A DNA stretch of 64,000 bases from the NCBI GenBank assembly GCA_018266845.1, contig JAFDZO010000004.1:116715-180714 (forward strand), written 5' to 3'. The notes under the pieces were generated by a model. That model saw only the letters and a list, made by a program, of their open reading frames with translations, ran no database searches and was not told the origin of the DNA. Position 1 is the first letter of the stretch, and each line of letters begins with the position of its first letter. The position numbers and the translations under genes are program-made. Source of the stretch: Bacteroidota bacterium (GTDB lineage Bacteria > Bacteroidota > Ignavibacteria > Tepidaquicellales > Tepidaquicellaceae). Positions 54,929 through 64,000 of this stretch are shown in pieces.

Positions 54929-55052
54929 AGTGGGCGCCCTCCCGCCCGCTGAAAGCGGGCGGGCAGAGCAGATAAAAAATTGACAGAGTCAATTTTTTAT
55001 CTGCCGAGCGTCCCGAAAGCCCGTAGGGCTTATCGGGACGAGGGCGCCCACT
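54929..55052. repeat. Compound palindromic element with three inner hairpins
   Basis: Outer 12-bp arms AGTGGGCGCCCT (54929-54940) and AGGGCGCCCACT (55041-55052) enclose three hairpins: CCCGCCCGC/GCGGGCGGG (54941-54963); a perfect 17-bp stem with a 3-nt loop at 54968-55004; and CGTCCCGA/TCGGGACG (55009-55040). There is no ORF. It is more GC-rich than its surroundings and ends 6 bp before the stop codon of the minus-strand cargo pseudogene. It resembles REP/BIME or MITE-type elements. Confidence 0.8.
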
Positions 55053-55058
55053 TTAACA

Positions 55059-57844
55059 TTATTTGAGCAACACCATCTTCTTCACTGCTTTAAAATCTCC
55101 TGCCTGTATTGCATAGAAATATGTTCCGCTTGATAGGTTCGCTCCGTTAAATTCAACTGTATAATAACCTGCGCTCTGGTTTTTATTTACCAAGCTCGCT
55201 ACTTCTTTTCCAGCTATATCATATACCTTGAGAGATATGAATCCATCAACTGACAACTGGTAACTGATTACTGTATTGGGATTGAACGGGTTAGGATAAT
55301 TCTGCAACAAAGAGAATTTATTCGGCACACCGATAATAACTTCATTTGAAAGATTGAAGTATTCATAGTTACCGTTGAAGTCTATTTGCTTTAACCTGTA
55401 TTGGTATTTTCCTGAAGCAAGATTTTTATCTTCGTAGGAATATTTTGCAGGCTTATTCGTTGTTCCGTTCCCATTTATGAATACGATTTTTTTCCAGTTG
55501 CTTTCGCCCGCGTTTGTACGCTGCACTTCAAAGCCGGAGTTGTTTTGTTCGCTTAGTGTATTCCACTCAAGCTTTGTATTGCCGCCGTTTACAGTTGATG
55601 TGAATGAAGCTAATTCAACGGGAAGCAGAGTAGCATCGGGACCAAATTCAAGCGCTAAGTTAGAACCGAATATCGGACCTGAATTAATTAATTGCAGGGA
55701 TGAATTAAAAAATCTGTATTGGAATTCCTGCCCGCTTACTCCTTTTAATCCTACCAGCATTGGGAGTATTGTATTATTGTTGTATTGATTTATGAATGAG
55801 CTTCCTGTCAAATCATAGTTGTACATAACGCTAATTTTGGAATTTTCAGAGGGACTGATGTTATATTGAATTATTATCTGAAAGCTTACATAGTCATTTG
55901 CATCAACTGAAGCATTATAGCTTGGAGCTTTTATGAAAGATATTATTATTTCGTTCGATATAATTTTATAGCACAATGTTCTTTCCGGCACATCAGAATC
56001 AGTAAAATTAAAATCTTTCCATAAGGGAAGTATAGCATTTGTAATACCGGTGGCAGAAAGTCCTCCCGTAGGGGGTTCTATGTTTGTCCCTAATTGAGGG
56101 TCGAACGAACTGAAGGAAAAAATTCCGTTAGTGCCTATGTAAAGTGTCTGATAGTTATTGCCGAAGAATCGTACAGCGTTGCTTCCTGTAAGAATATTAT
56201 TTAATCTGAAAACACCATCGTCAATACTTCCGCTATATAATGAACTTTGTAAACTTCCGTTTTTAATAAGATAAATGCTTCCCGCTGTATCTCTCCAGTT
56301 GTAAACCGGTTTTGATGGAGCAGCTGCTGCGCCTGACGTGGAATTAGCGAAATAATAAAGACCGTTTCCCGAATTCATATTGTTGCCATAGTTCGGATTT
56401 TGAAAGATGAAATTTCTGTAAGGAGTAAAAAGACTTTGATTTGTAAGGCTGTTTACTCTGGCTCTCCAGTAATATCTTGTTGAGTTTTGCAAATTCGAGG
56501 GAGGTACCGCAGCAGATGTCAATCCCGGTGCCGTAATTGTATAAACTATATTTGAAAAATTCGTATCGCTTGCTACCTGTAAAGTATATGTAAAAGCGTT
56601 TGGCGCGGTAGTCCATTGAAGAACAGGAACAAAAGGAATTACAGTACCCGATTCAGGTGAAGAAAGAGATGGCGCAACCATCGGTGTTCTTAGCCATTCA
56701 GCATTTGTATAATCGGAAGAGAAAATTAATCTTTTCGCGCTAACTCTGTAGTAGTATGCCTGGTCAGTTGCTAATCCTGTATTCTGATAAGTTGTTACTC
56801 CGGCATTTACTGAATCAATGGCGCTCCAGCTGCTTCCGTTAGGGCTTCTTTCAATTACAAACCTGTCTTCATCGGTTGAATTATCCGTCCAGCTTAAGTT
56901 AATTTGCGAAGTTGAAACTGCGGTCAGCGTCAGGTTTGTCGGAGCATTTAAATTAAACCCTCCTGTTGTTGTTTTCCAGACTGCTAAAGAAGTTGTATAT
57001 AAAGTCCCTGTCGGAAAATAATAACATCCTCCATAAAAAGCCAGACCCGGAGTTTGGTTAATCCAGGTTGCACCATTGTCAGATGTAAATGCAATACCTT
57101 CATATCCTGTCAGCCAGCCTGTATTAGAGTTAATAAATAAAAGCCTGTCATAGGTATTTGAAAAAGGTCCCGAAACCGAAACCCAATTTGCACCTCCATC
57201 ACTTGTTTTTAAAAATGTGGCGTTTTCTCCGGCAGCATGTCCGTTATTGGCATCTGTAAAAACTATTTCTCTCAATGTGCTGGTAGTTCCCGATGTTTGA
57301 GTTACCCAGTTACTCCCGTATAGATTAAACCGTTTTCTCCGCACATCCATCCCGTATTAGCATTGATAAAATTCACAGATTCCAAGAGGGAACCGCCGGT
57401 GAAATTTACTATCCAGCTGTTTCCTGCGTCTGTTGTTTTGTAAATATTATTGCTTGCTTTTACCAGCCAGCCTGTGGTTGCATTTGAAAAGAAGATTTTT
57501 TTGTATATACCTAATGGAAGCCCGGAGTTTGTCCAGTTGTTTCCGCCGTTAGTTGTTTTATAAAAACCATAGGCGCTGACAAATCCCGTATTGGCATCCA
57601 GAAAATAAATGTCAGTAAGCGTGCTGTTTTCAACAGGGGTGCCAAGGCTTACCCAGTTAGTGCCTCCGTTAGTTGTTTTTATTATAGCTTTACTGCTTGC
57701 CCATCCTGTATTTGAGTTAATAAAAAATATATCAAATAGATACTCGCCGGAGGGATTATTTTGCTGTACCCATTGTGCATTTGTGCTTCCAATAAATGAA
57801 AGCAAAAATGCAATTAGAATTAGAGTTTGTTTTAGTCCGCGCAT
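55059..57844 (-). pseudogene. Frameshifted T9SS cargo (YCF48/BNR propeller, FN3, sorting domain)
   Basis: A diverged copy of the gene at 57871-60684, broken into two frames: 57302-57844 (180 aa, signal peptide to CGENGLIY, then TGVTG and stop) and 55059-57350, whose coding match begins at YGSNWVTQTSG. By alignment with the intact paralog and with its own repeats, about four to five residues (expected KTTN) are missing at the join near 57316; a 14-nt loss between short TA repeats would give the observed shift. The rest is intact: propeller repeats, a FN3 domain (LTAVSTSQINLSWTDNSTDEDRFVIERS) and the sorting domain (NYPNPFNPNT ... KKMVLLK). It may be a recent pseudogene, a sequencing error or a phase-variable gene. 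Confidence 0.75.
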
Positions 57845-57870
57845 AATTTTTTATTTATGATTTATAAATA

Positions 57871-60684
57871 TTATTTTATTAAAACCATTTTCTTTACAGC
57901 TTTGAAATCTCCTGCCTGCATTGTGTAGAAATATGTTCCGCTTGCTAAGCTTGTTCCTGTAAATTCAACAGTATGATAGCCTGCATTTTGATTACTATTT
58001 AACAAGCTCATCACTTCTTTGCCTGCCATGTCATATACTTTTATAGACACAAATCCGTCAACGGGCAGCTGATAACTAATAACTGTTACGGGATTGAAGG
58101 GATTAGGATAATTCTGCAATAAAGAAAATTTATTCGGAACCCCTATCACAACTTCGCTTGCAAGATTGTGATACTCGAAATTGCCATTGTAATCAATCTG
58201 TTTTATTCTGTATTGGTATTTTCCAGGTGCAAGGTTTTTGTCTTCATAGAAATAACTTTTTACTTGGTTTGTTGTGCCGTTTCCGTTAACGTGTGAAACT
58301 CTTTTCCAATCATTACTGCCTGAAATCTTTCTTTCAATATCAAATCTTGAATTGCTCAGCTCGCTCACAGTTGACCAATTAAGTTTTACATTGCTGCCGT
58401 TTACAGTTGCTGTGAATGAAGAGAGCTCCACCGGAAGTAAATTTTCATCGGGACCCAGTTGCAAAGCCAGATTTGAACCGAACATTGGTCCGCTGTTAAC
58501 AAGCACTGAGTCATAGTTTAAAAATCTGTATTGTAATCTCTGCGCTAAAGAATTTCCCCCGTTAATTCCAATTAAAGTTGGGCTGAGCGTGTTTACATTA
58601 TACTTTGAAATAAATGTGCTTCCTGTTTCGATGTAATTGTACATGAATGTTATTCTGGAGTTCGTGCTTGGCGAATCAGAATACTCTATTACCAATTGAA
58701 AACTCACATAATCATTTGCATCTAAAACCGTATTAAAAGTCGGTGCTTTCATATAAGTTATGATTATCTCATTTGAAGTAACTTTATAACAAAGACGGCT
58801 TCCGTGAACGGTTGTATCTGCAAAATTCAAATCTTTCCACAATGGAAATATTGCATTATATATAGCTGTATTTAGAAGACCGAAATATGAGGGCTGATAA
58901 AGTTCGGGCCCCTCGGGAGTAAAGGATGTGAACGCAGTTATTCCGTTTGTGCCAATGTATAAATTCTGATAATTTACACCAAAGAATCTCACGGCATTAC
59001 TTCCTGTCAGGATGTTTGGAATATCAAACCTTCCGTCATCTGCTGTTCCGCTTGAGACCGGAATTTGGGCAGTTCCATTAACAATCAGATTAATACTTCC
59101 CGTTGTATCTTTCCAGTTGTATGAGGGCTGTGAAGGGGATAGATTTGCTCCTGCTGTAGAGTTTGCAAAGTAATACAAACTGTTTCCTGACATAATATTA
59201 TTGCCGTAATTTGGGTCCTGCATTACAAGAATTCTGTATGAGCTGTATAAGCTTTGATTCGTATCATTCGCGCATTTTACTCTCCAGTAATATTTGGTTG
59301 AGTTTTGTAAAATCCCGCCGGGCATTGCTTGTGATAATAAACCTGCTCCCGATGTTGAATAAACTATATTGCTGAAATTTGTATCCGTTGCAACCTGTAA
59401 AAAATAAGTTGATGCAAAAGTTGATGCAGCCCAGGTGAATGTTGGAGTATAATTCGACTGTGAATAATTATTGGCAGGAGAACTTAAAGCAGGAGCATTT
59501 AAAAAAGTAAAAGCTGAAGCAATACCTGAATACCCGCCTGAATAAGATAACTTTTTGCAATATACTTTATAGTAATAGGTTGTGTTGAAAGTTAATCCCG
59601 TGTTTGAATAAGTTGTAGTTCCTGTGTTTACAGAATCAAGTAAAGTCCAGCTCGAGCCGTCAGTGCTTCGTTCAATCATGAATTTATCTTCATTAGCAGA
59701 ATTATCCGTCCAGCTTAAATTTATTTTAGCTGCGCTGACCGGTGTAGCGGTGAGGTTTGATGGAGCAGTTAGATTGAAACCTCCGTTAGTTGATTTATAA
59801 ATGTTTGTAGTGGTAGTGTAATATAAAATTCCGGGAGAGGCGTATGAAAGCCCTGATATTCCATTGGGCGCTCCTGCCGGTGTAATATTTATCCAGTTTG
59901 TGCCGTTATCAGTAGTGAATACAACTCCGCTATTGCCGGATATCCATCCCGTTGAAGAATTAATGAAGGCAAGATGGTCTATTGAAGAAGATACGGGAGT
60001 AGATACGGATTCCCAATTACTTCCTCCGTTAGAAGTTCTAAGAAATATTCCGTTCCATCCGCAAGCTTTGCCTGTATTTGCATCAATAAAGTTAATATCA
60101 ACAAGTGGGCTTGTTGTTCCTGATGTTTGCGAAACCCAATTGGTTCCCGCATTGGTAGTTTTAAAAATTTTCCCGGATGCTGAAGTTATCCAGCCGGTAT
60201 TAGAATTTAGAAAAAATAAAGACCACAAATTTGTAGTTTCAGCTGAGCTTATATTTGCCCAGTTTATACCTGCATTTGTAGTTCTATAGATTCCTGTCCC
60301 GGCAGCAAGCCACCCAGTTAAAGAGTTTGTAAAGTAAACCCGTCCGAAAAATGTTCCCGGCACACTAATACTCACCCAATTAGTTCCGCCGTTAGTTGTT
60401 CTATAAAATTCATGCCCGCACAAAAATCCTGTGTTTGCGTCTATAAAATAAATGCTTTCTAAATTGTTTGCGGATGGATTGTCAAGATTTGCCCAGTTAG
60501 CTCCTCCGTCTGTTGTTTTAATAATTCTTCCGCCGCAAGCCCAACCGGTATTGCTGTTGAGAAAGAAGTTGTTGTACATATAAGAAGATGTAGGATTACT
60601 TTGCTGTACCCATTCCGCATGAGAAATGCAGCTAAAGCAAAAAATGAAAGTGATTAAAATTAAGATTTCTTTTAATCCGCGCAT
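57871..60684 (-). CDS. T9SS cargo: YCF48/BNR propeller with FN3 and sorting domain
   Basis: A 937-aa secreted protein. The signal peptide ends near CISHAEW. Seven or so YCF48-like repeats follow (NSNTGWACGGRIIKTTDGGANW, DANTGFLCGHEFYRTTNGGTNW and similar), then a FN3 domain (PSNLTATPVSAAKINLSWTDN), an Ig-like segment (PALSSPANNYSQSNYTPTFTW), a region with NYGNNIMSGNSLYYFANST shared with the broken paralog, the LPVELSSFTATV module and the sorting domain (NYPNPFNPVT ... KKMVLIK). It follows the small helical gene by 5 nt and precedes the broken copy by 26 nt. Surface binding is likely; no enzyme motif is seen. Confidence 0.86.
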   Translation of the reverse strand: MRGLKEILILITFIFCFSCISHAEWVQQSNPTSSYMYNNFFLNSNTGWACGGRIIKTTDGGANWANLDNPSANNLESIYFIDANTGFLCGHEFYRTTNGGTNWVSISVPGTFFGRVYFTNSLTGWLAAGTGIYRTTNAGINWANISSAETTNLWSLFFLNSNTGWITSASGKIFKTTNAGTNWVSQTSGTTSPLVDINFIDANTGKACGWNGIFLRTSNGGSNWESVSTPVSSSIDHLAFINSSTGWISGNSGVVFTTDNGTNWINITPAGAPNGISGLSYASPGILYYTTTTNIYKSTNGGFNLTAPSNLTATPVSAAKINLSWTDNSANEDKFMIERSTDGSSWTLLDSVNTGTTTYSNTGLTFNTTYYYKVYCKKLSYSGGYSGIASAFTFLNAPALSSPANNYSQSNYTPTFTWAASTFASTYFLQVATDTNFSNIVYSTSGAGLLSQAMPGGILQNSTKYYWRVKCANDTNQSLYSSYRILVMQDPNYGNNIMSGNSLYYFANSTAGANLSPSQPSYNWKDTTGSINLIVNGTAQIPVSSGTADDGRFDIPNILTGSNAVRFFGVNYQNLYIGTNGITAFTSFTPEGPELYQPSYFGLLNTAIYNAIFPLWKDLNFADTTVHGSRLCYKVTSNEIIITYMKAPTFNTVLDANDYVSFQLVIEYSDSPSTNSRITFMYNYIETGSTFISKYNVNTLSPTLIGINGGNSLAQRLQYRFLNYDSVLVNSGPMFGSNLALQLGPDENLLPVELSSFTATVNGSNVKLNWSTVSELSNSRFDIERKISGSNDWKRVSHVNGNGTTNQVKSYFYEDKNLAPGKYQYRIKQIDYNGNFEYHNLASEVVIGVPNKFSLLQNYPNPFNPVTVISYQLPVDGFVSIKVYDMAGKEVMSLLNSNQNAGYHTVEFTGTSLASGTYFYTMQAGDFKAVKKMVLIK

Positions 60685-60689
60685 AATTT

Positions 60690-60893
60690 TTATTTTATTA
60701 AGTTTTTATAATTTTCTATTAATGAGTTAACTTTGCTTTCAAGAAGAGGATACTTGCTGATGCCTGCTTCATTTTTTTTAATGATGATTTCTATTTCAGC
60801 AGCAGCACTAATCATAATTACCATTTCAGAATTCAGTCTTTCGATTATTCTTTTCAGAACGTTCAGTTTTTCTATTGCTTGATTTGCGCTCAT
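60690..60893 (-). CDS. Small helical (coiled-coil-like) protein
   Basis: A 67-aa protein from the ATG at 60893 (MSANQAIEKLNVLKRIIERL), almost wholly helical with hydrophobic heptads (LNVLKRIIERLNSEMVIMISAAAEIEIIIKK) and a second helix (PLLESKVNSLIENYKNLIK). The frame could start at a TTG at 60971 (93 aa), but that codon lies in a GTCTCAATA repeat. I recognise no family. It sits 5 nt before the cargo gene on the same strand and divergent from A6, the same position as the ribbon-helix-helix-like gene in the A3 locus. A small accessory or regulatory role is a guess. Confidence 0.5.
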   Translation of the reverse strand: MSANQAIEKLNVLKRIIERLNSEMVIMISAAAEIEIIIKKNEAGISKYPLLESKVNSLIENYKNLIK

Positions 60894-61038
60894 TGTTTGT
60901 CTTGTTAAAGTTGATTCAAAATTAGGTTTAAAAAGTCTCCCGCTCAAATAGATTTTCCCGAAAAGTCTCAATACAAAATTCTTCTTGCATTGAGTTAAAA
61001 CTTCAATTTTAAGCTAAAAAATGAATTTTAGGTTTCAA

Positions 61039-61071
61039 TTTGTCTCAATAAATTCTATATTTGTCTCAATA
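61039..61071 (+). promoter_or_regulatory. Two TTTGTCTCAATA repeats, 21 bp apart, before A6
   Basis: TTTGTCTCAATA occurs at 61039-61050 and 61060-61071; the core GTCTCAATA also occurs at 60965-60973. The second copy overlaps TATATTTG (61056-61063), a TAnnTTTG-type -7 box. Two helical turns separate the copies, which suits a dimeric regulator. Confidence 0.5.
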
Positions 61072-61088
61072 TTTCAGGCTAAAATTTA

Positions 61089-62558
61089 ATGCGGGATAGT
61101 AAATTAGTAGAGATTTTAAAGGTCTTTTCAGCTAAAGAGTGGAAGGAATTTGAAAAATTTGTCGCATCTCCTTATTTTTCAAGCGGGCGGGATGTTAGCG
61201 GATTTTATTCTATTCTTAAGAAAAACTATCCTGATTTTACTTCCGAAAGCCTCATTAAAGAAAATATTTTTTCTTCCCTTTTTCCAAAAGAAAAGTTTAA
61301 TGATAAGAAGCTGAAAAATATCTCATCTGATTTAACAAAAATGGCTGAACAGTTTCTTGTGCACGAAAGGCTTGCAGCAGATGAAACGCTTTTTGAAGAA
61401 ACTCTTGCAAAAGTTTATAAAGACAAAAAAAATGATAAGCTGTTTTTAAAAACTCTAAACTCTCTGGAAAGAAAGTTATCGGATAATAAATTTAAGAGCG
61501 ATACGGGATTCAAACAAGAGGAAATCATGGAAAGGCTTTTTGAGGAGTATTATATCGGCATTCATAAATTCGATAAGTCTGTTCCCAAGCGTATAAAATA
61601 CACTGAGTACATTACACTGACATTTCTCGTAGCATTTTTAAGGAAGAGAAGAGATAAAATCATAATAAAGAATTATTACAATCTGGAGTTTACAAGTCCT
61701 TTGCTCGAGAGCGTTTTTGAGAGTATAGATTTTGAAAAAATGCTTTTGCTTCTGAAAGAAAGAAAATCAGAATGGTACTGGCTGATTGAAATTTATTATT
61801 ATGTGTTAAAGACACTGGAGAACATTGATGATGAAAAAATGTTTGAAAAGTTCCAGAACTTATTTTATGCTTCGATAGATAAATTCAGCAGGAAAGAGCA
61901 GTACTTTATGTTCAATGATTTCATTGCGTGGATACATGAAAAAGATTATACAAAAGGAACTGTTTCAACTGAGCAGGAATTTGAAATTTTCAAAAAGATG
62001 CTTGAGCATAGCGCATACTCGCCGTCGGAAAATGAATTTATGAGTGTGCTTTTATACAGGAATATAATGAACATGGCAATCAGTGTTCAGGAGTTTGAGT
62101 GGTTTAAAAATTTTATTGATGAATATACCGATAAACTAAAGCCGGAATTCAGAGAGAATATGGCAAACCTTGCAAGCGCAAATTTATTGTTTGAGCAAAA
62201 TAACTTTGAAGAAGCGCTTGAAAAGCTGAGTAAAATTCCTTACGATGTTTTTATATATAAGGTAGATATAAAAAACTTAATGCTTAGAATTTATTACGAA
62301 CTTGACTTGTACGAAGCAGGATTTTCGATGGTAAATGCCTTTAGAAATTTCCTTTCTGTATCGGATGAAATATCAGAGACTTTTAAAATTCAGCATCTAA
62401 ATTTTGTGAACTTTTATAATCGTCTATTAAAAATGAAATCTGAAAGCAGCAATCAAGATGCGGGATTTTTACAAAGCGAAATTTCTAAAAAGGATTCAGT
62501 TGCTTCTAAGGGCTGGCTGATAGATAAAACAAAAGAGCTGGCTTTGCAAATGAAATAA
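61089..62558 (+). CDS. Uncharacterised helical protein, family member A6
   Basis: A 489-aa family member of the divergent branch. It shows AKEWKEFEKFVASPYFSSGRD, IFSSLFPKEKFNDKKLKNISSDLTKM, FEWFKNFIDEYTDKLKPEFREN, ANLLFEQNNFEEALEKLSKI, NLMLRIYYELDLYEAGFSM and the terminal KGWLIDKTKEL. It has no export signal. The ATG at 61089 follows two TTTGTCTCAATA repeats. It is divergent from the operon of a small helical protein and one intact and one broken T9SS cargo. The paired palindromes downstream (62568-62642) may end its transcript. Confidence 0.8.
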   Translation: MRDSKLVEILKVFSAKEWKEFEKFVASPYFSSGRDVSGFYSILKKNYPDFTSESLIKENIFSSLFPKEKFNDKKLKNISSDLTKMAEQFLVHERLAADETLFEETLAKVYKDKKNDKLFLKTLNSLERKLSDNKFKSDTGFKQEEIMERLFEEYYIGIHKFDKSVPKRIKYTEYITLTFLVAFLRKRRDKIIIKNYYNLEFTSPLLESVFESIDFEKMLLLLKERKSEWYWLIEIYYYVLKTLENIDDEKMFEKFQNLFYASIDKFSRKEQYFMFNDFIAWIHEKDYTKGTVSTEQEFEIFKKMLEHSAYSPSENEFMSVLLYRNIMNMAISVQEFEWFKNFIDEYTDKLKPEFRENMANLASANLLFEQNNFEEALEKLSKIPYDVFIYKVDIKNLMLRIYYELDLYEAGFSMVNAFRNFLSVSDEISETFKIQHLNFVNFYNRLLKMKSESSNQDAGFLQSEISKKDSVASKGWLIDKTKELALQMK

Positions 62559-62567
62559 TTGTATCCT

Positions 62568-62642
62568 CTTCCCAAGCAGGAGCTTGGGAAGGAGGGAGAA
62601 ATAAATATAAAAAGCTCCTTACGAAGCTCCTGCTTCGTAAGG
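62568..62642. repeat. Two adjacent palindromes downstream of A6
   Basis: CTTCCCAAGC-AGGA-GCTTGGGAAG (62568-62591) and CCTTACGAAGC-TCCT-GCTTCGTAAGG (62617-62642). The loops AGGA and TCCT are complementary, so the two could also pair with each other. No T run follows directly; it resembles the other intergenic palindromes in the window. Confidence 0.65.
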
Positions 62643-62720
62643 TCAATTTCATCAAGTTTTTTTAAATAAAATTCTTTAAGTTTATAAGCCCCCTGCCTAA
62701 TTTTACAAATAAAACCACTC

Positions 62721-63800
62721 ATGATGAAAATCAAAATCTTTTTACTTCTTTTTTTCTTTTCTGCATCATGCTTTGCTCAAATAAATCTCGATAAAGAGTT
62801 CGATAGAATTACTGATTCAGTGCTTGCGGTGAATCCACTTATACCCGGAATGATTGTATCTTTTGTAAGCTCAGATTACAAATGGGAGAAGGCAAAGGGC
62901 TATGCCGACCTTGAGAAAAAAACTCCAATGAGACTGGATAATACTTACAGAATAGGTAGCGTAACTAAGACATTCACAATTTCTGTGCTGCTTCAGCTTG
63001 TAGATGAAGGGAAGGTTTCGCTCGGTGATAATATTCTAAAATATTTTCCCGATTTCCCAAACGGCGATAAAATTACGGTGAGGATGCTTGCTGATATGCG
63101 CTCGGGAATTTACAATTATTCCGAGTCGCAGCCGTTTGAAGATTCGCTGACAAATAGACCTGCAAAAATCTGGAATGATGATGAGCTTGTAAAAATGGCG
63201 CTGATGTTTCCTTCATATTTCCCGCCTGATTCAGGTTTTCATTACTCCAATACAAACACAATTCTCATAGGCAGAATTATTGAAAAAGTTACAGGAAGCA
63301 AATGGCAGAGTGAAGTGAAAAAAAGAATTATAGACCCGCTTGGGTTAAAAAATACATGGACTGCAAACGGAAGAGACATGATGGGAAATTTTGCGCACGG
63401 CTATATGCAGATGGATTCAGCTTCAACCAAACTTACAGATGTTACTTCCTACTACGATGTTTCGTGGGCAGGCGCGGCAGGTGATATTATTTCCGATATA
63501 AACGATATTAAAATTTATTTACGCGCATTGGGAGAAGGAAAATTCTATTCAGAGAAAATGAATGAGGCAAGAAAACAATGGGCGATTACACATGGCGATT
63601 TGAAGTACGGATTAGGTATGTTTTCTGTCGGGGGATTTCTTGGGCATAACGGAGGCATTCCGGGCTTTACAAATTTTTCGGCATATTCACCTGAAAGAGA
63701 TTGCTCAGTTATCGTAATGTACAACACTCAAAGAACCGGAGCAGATATGCCGGATGAACTTGCAAAGAGATTATTGCGAGCTGCCGGAATGCTGCAGTAA
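62721..63800 (+). CDS. Exported serine hydrolase, beta-lactamase class C/AmpH family
   Basis: A 359-aa exported enzyme of the penicillin-binding beta-lactamase fold (family S12). The signal peptide ends at SCFAQ. The catalytic motifs are SVTK (SxxK) in YRIGSVTKTFT, YSN (YxN) in GFHYSNTNTILIG, and HNGG in FLGHNGGIPGF replacing KTG. It probably acts as a DD-peptidase, esterase or peptide hydrolase in the periplasm; clinical-type beta-lactamase activity is not implied. The start is ATG 62721; ATG 62724 directly follows and is equally good. There is no T9SS domain, unlike most exported proteins nearby. Confidence 0.9.
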   Translation: MMKIKIFLLLFFFSASCFAQINLDKEFDRITDSVLAVNPLIPGMIVSFVSSDYKWEKAKGYADLEKKTPMRLDNTYRIGSVTKTFTISVLLQLVDEGKVSLGDNILKYFPDFPNGDKITVRMLADMRSGIYNYSESQPFEDSLTNRPAKIWNDDELVKMALMFPSYFPPDSGFHYSNTNTILIGRIIEKVTGSKWQSEVKKRIIDPLGLKNTWTANGRDMMGNFAHGYMQMDSASTKLTDVTSYYDVSWAGAAGDIISDINDIKIYLRALGEGKFYSEKMNEARKQWAITHGDLKYGLGMFSVGGFLGHNGGIPGFTNFSAYSPERDCSVIVMYNTQRTGADMPDELAKRLLRAAGMLQ

Positions 63801-63887
63801 TCCATTTTAAAAAAATTTTCGTATTTATTGAACGAATATTTGTCCGATTCGGTTATAAGAAGTATCTAACCGTAATTTATTTTTTAA

Positions 63888-64000
63888 ATGAAAAAAATAT
63901 TAATATTATTTTTTATAGCAGGGATTTTTTTAATCGGCTGCGCAATAAAATCATCTAATGCCGGAAATAAAAATTCTTTATCTTCCGAACAATACAAACA
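63888..64000 (+). CDS. Lipoprotein, 3' end cut by window edge
   Basis: The first 37 codons read MKKILILFFIAGIFLIGC followed by AIKSSNAGNKNSLSSEQYK, a lipoprotein signal with lipobox LIGC and the lipidated cysteine at residue 18. The rest lies outside the window, so no function can be given. The upstream ATATTTGTCCGAT at about 63829-63841 resembles the -7 regions near A1 and A6. Confidence 0.6.
   Translation, partial: MKKILILFFIAGIFLIGCAIKSSNAGNKNSLSSEQYK

Overview
The window is AT-rich bacterial DNA from the Bacteroidota/Chlorobi side of the tree, most likely an Ignavibacteria-type organism. The evidence is eight secreted proteins ending in the type IX secretion (T9SS) sorting domain (NYPNPFNP ... 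GTYFYKL ... KKM), two PorU-type sortases, Bacteroidetes-style promoter boxes (TTTG, about 20 nt, TAnnTTTG), few strong Shine-Dalgarno sites, and a stand-alone atpD-atpC pair. This placement is an inference; there is no rRNA in the window. I also see no CRISPR array and no transposase.

Layout. 1-6957: a tightly overlapping surface-glycan cluster (GT4, GT39/TMTC-like membrane transferase, two GT2, GT9, SAM methyltransferase, WecG/TagA-type GT26), many genes starting with TTG inside the stop of the gene before. 6973-16894: two tandem PorU-like C25 sortases, directly behind the glycan genes. 16950-19665: a small effector-binding protein and a probable restriction-modification pair. 19773-23325: birA, a lipoprotein, tRNA-Leu and glmS. 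23394-26887 (minus): a T9SS cargo and a WD40 protein. 27379-29292: atpD, atpC, tRNA-Lys, followed by a cluster of palindromes. 29772-62558: an accessory region that alternates large T9SS-sorted proteins (FG-GAP, delta-60-like propellers, BNR/YCF48-like propellers) with six paralogs (here A1-A6) of an uncharacterised helical protein of 482-489 aa. 62721-64000: a serine hydrolase and the start of a lipoprotein.

How it may fit together. PorU-family sortases remove the C-terminal signal from T9SS cargo and, in Porphyromonas, join the cargo to A-LPS; the glycan cluster next to two PorU genes fits one surface-anchoring route for the many cargos downstream. The strongest candidate for an undescribed system is the A1-A6 family: five of the six copies are transcribed divergently from a secreted protein gene, two loci also carry a small protein between the family member and the cargo, and three loci share the same plus-strand promoter (AATTTCTTTTTG, 20 nt, yATTTTTr). 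Two of those promoters drive cargo genes; the third seems to drive a short non-coding RNA that ends at a strong terminator. One of the small proteins looks like a ribbon-helix-helix regulator and has three GTGCAC-type repeats at 11-bp spacing just upstream. Two structured minus-strand leaders (before an aldo/keto reductase and before a lipoprotein) are further unexplained elements.
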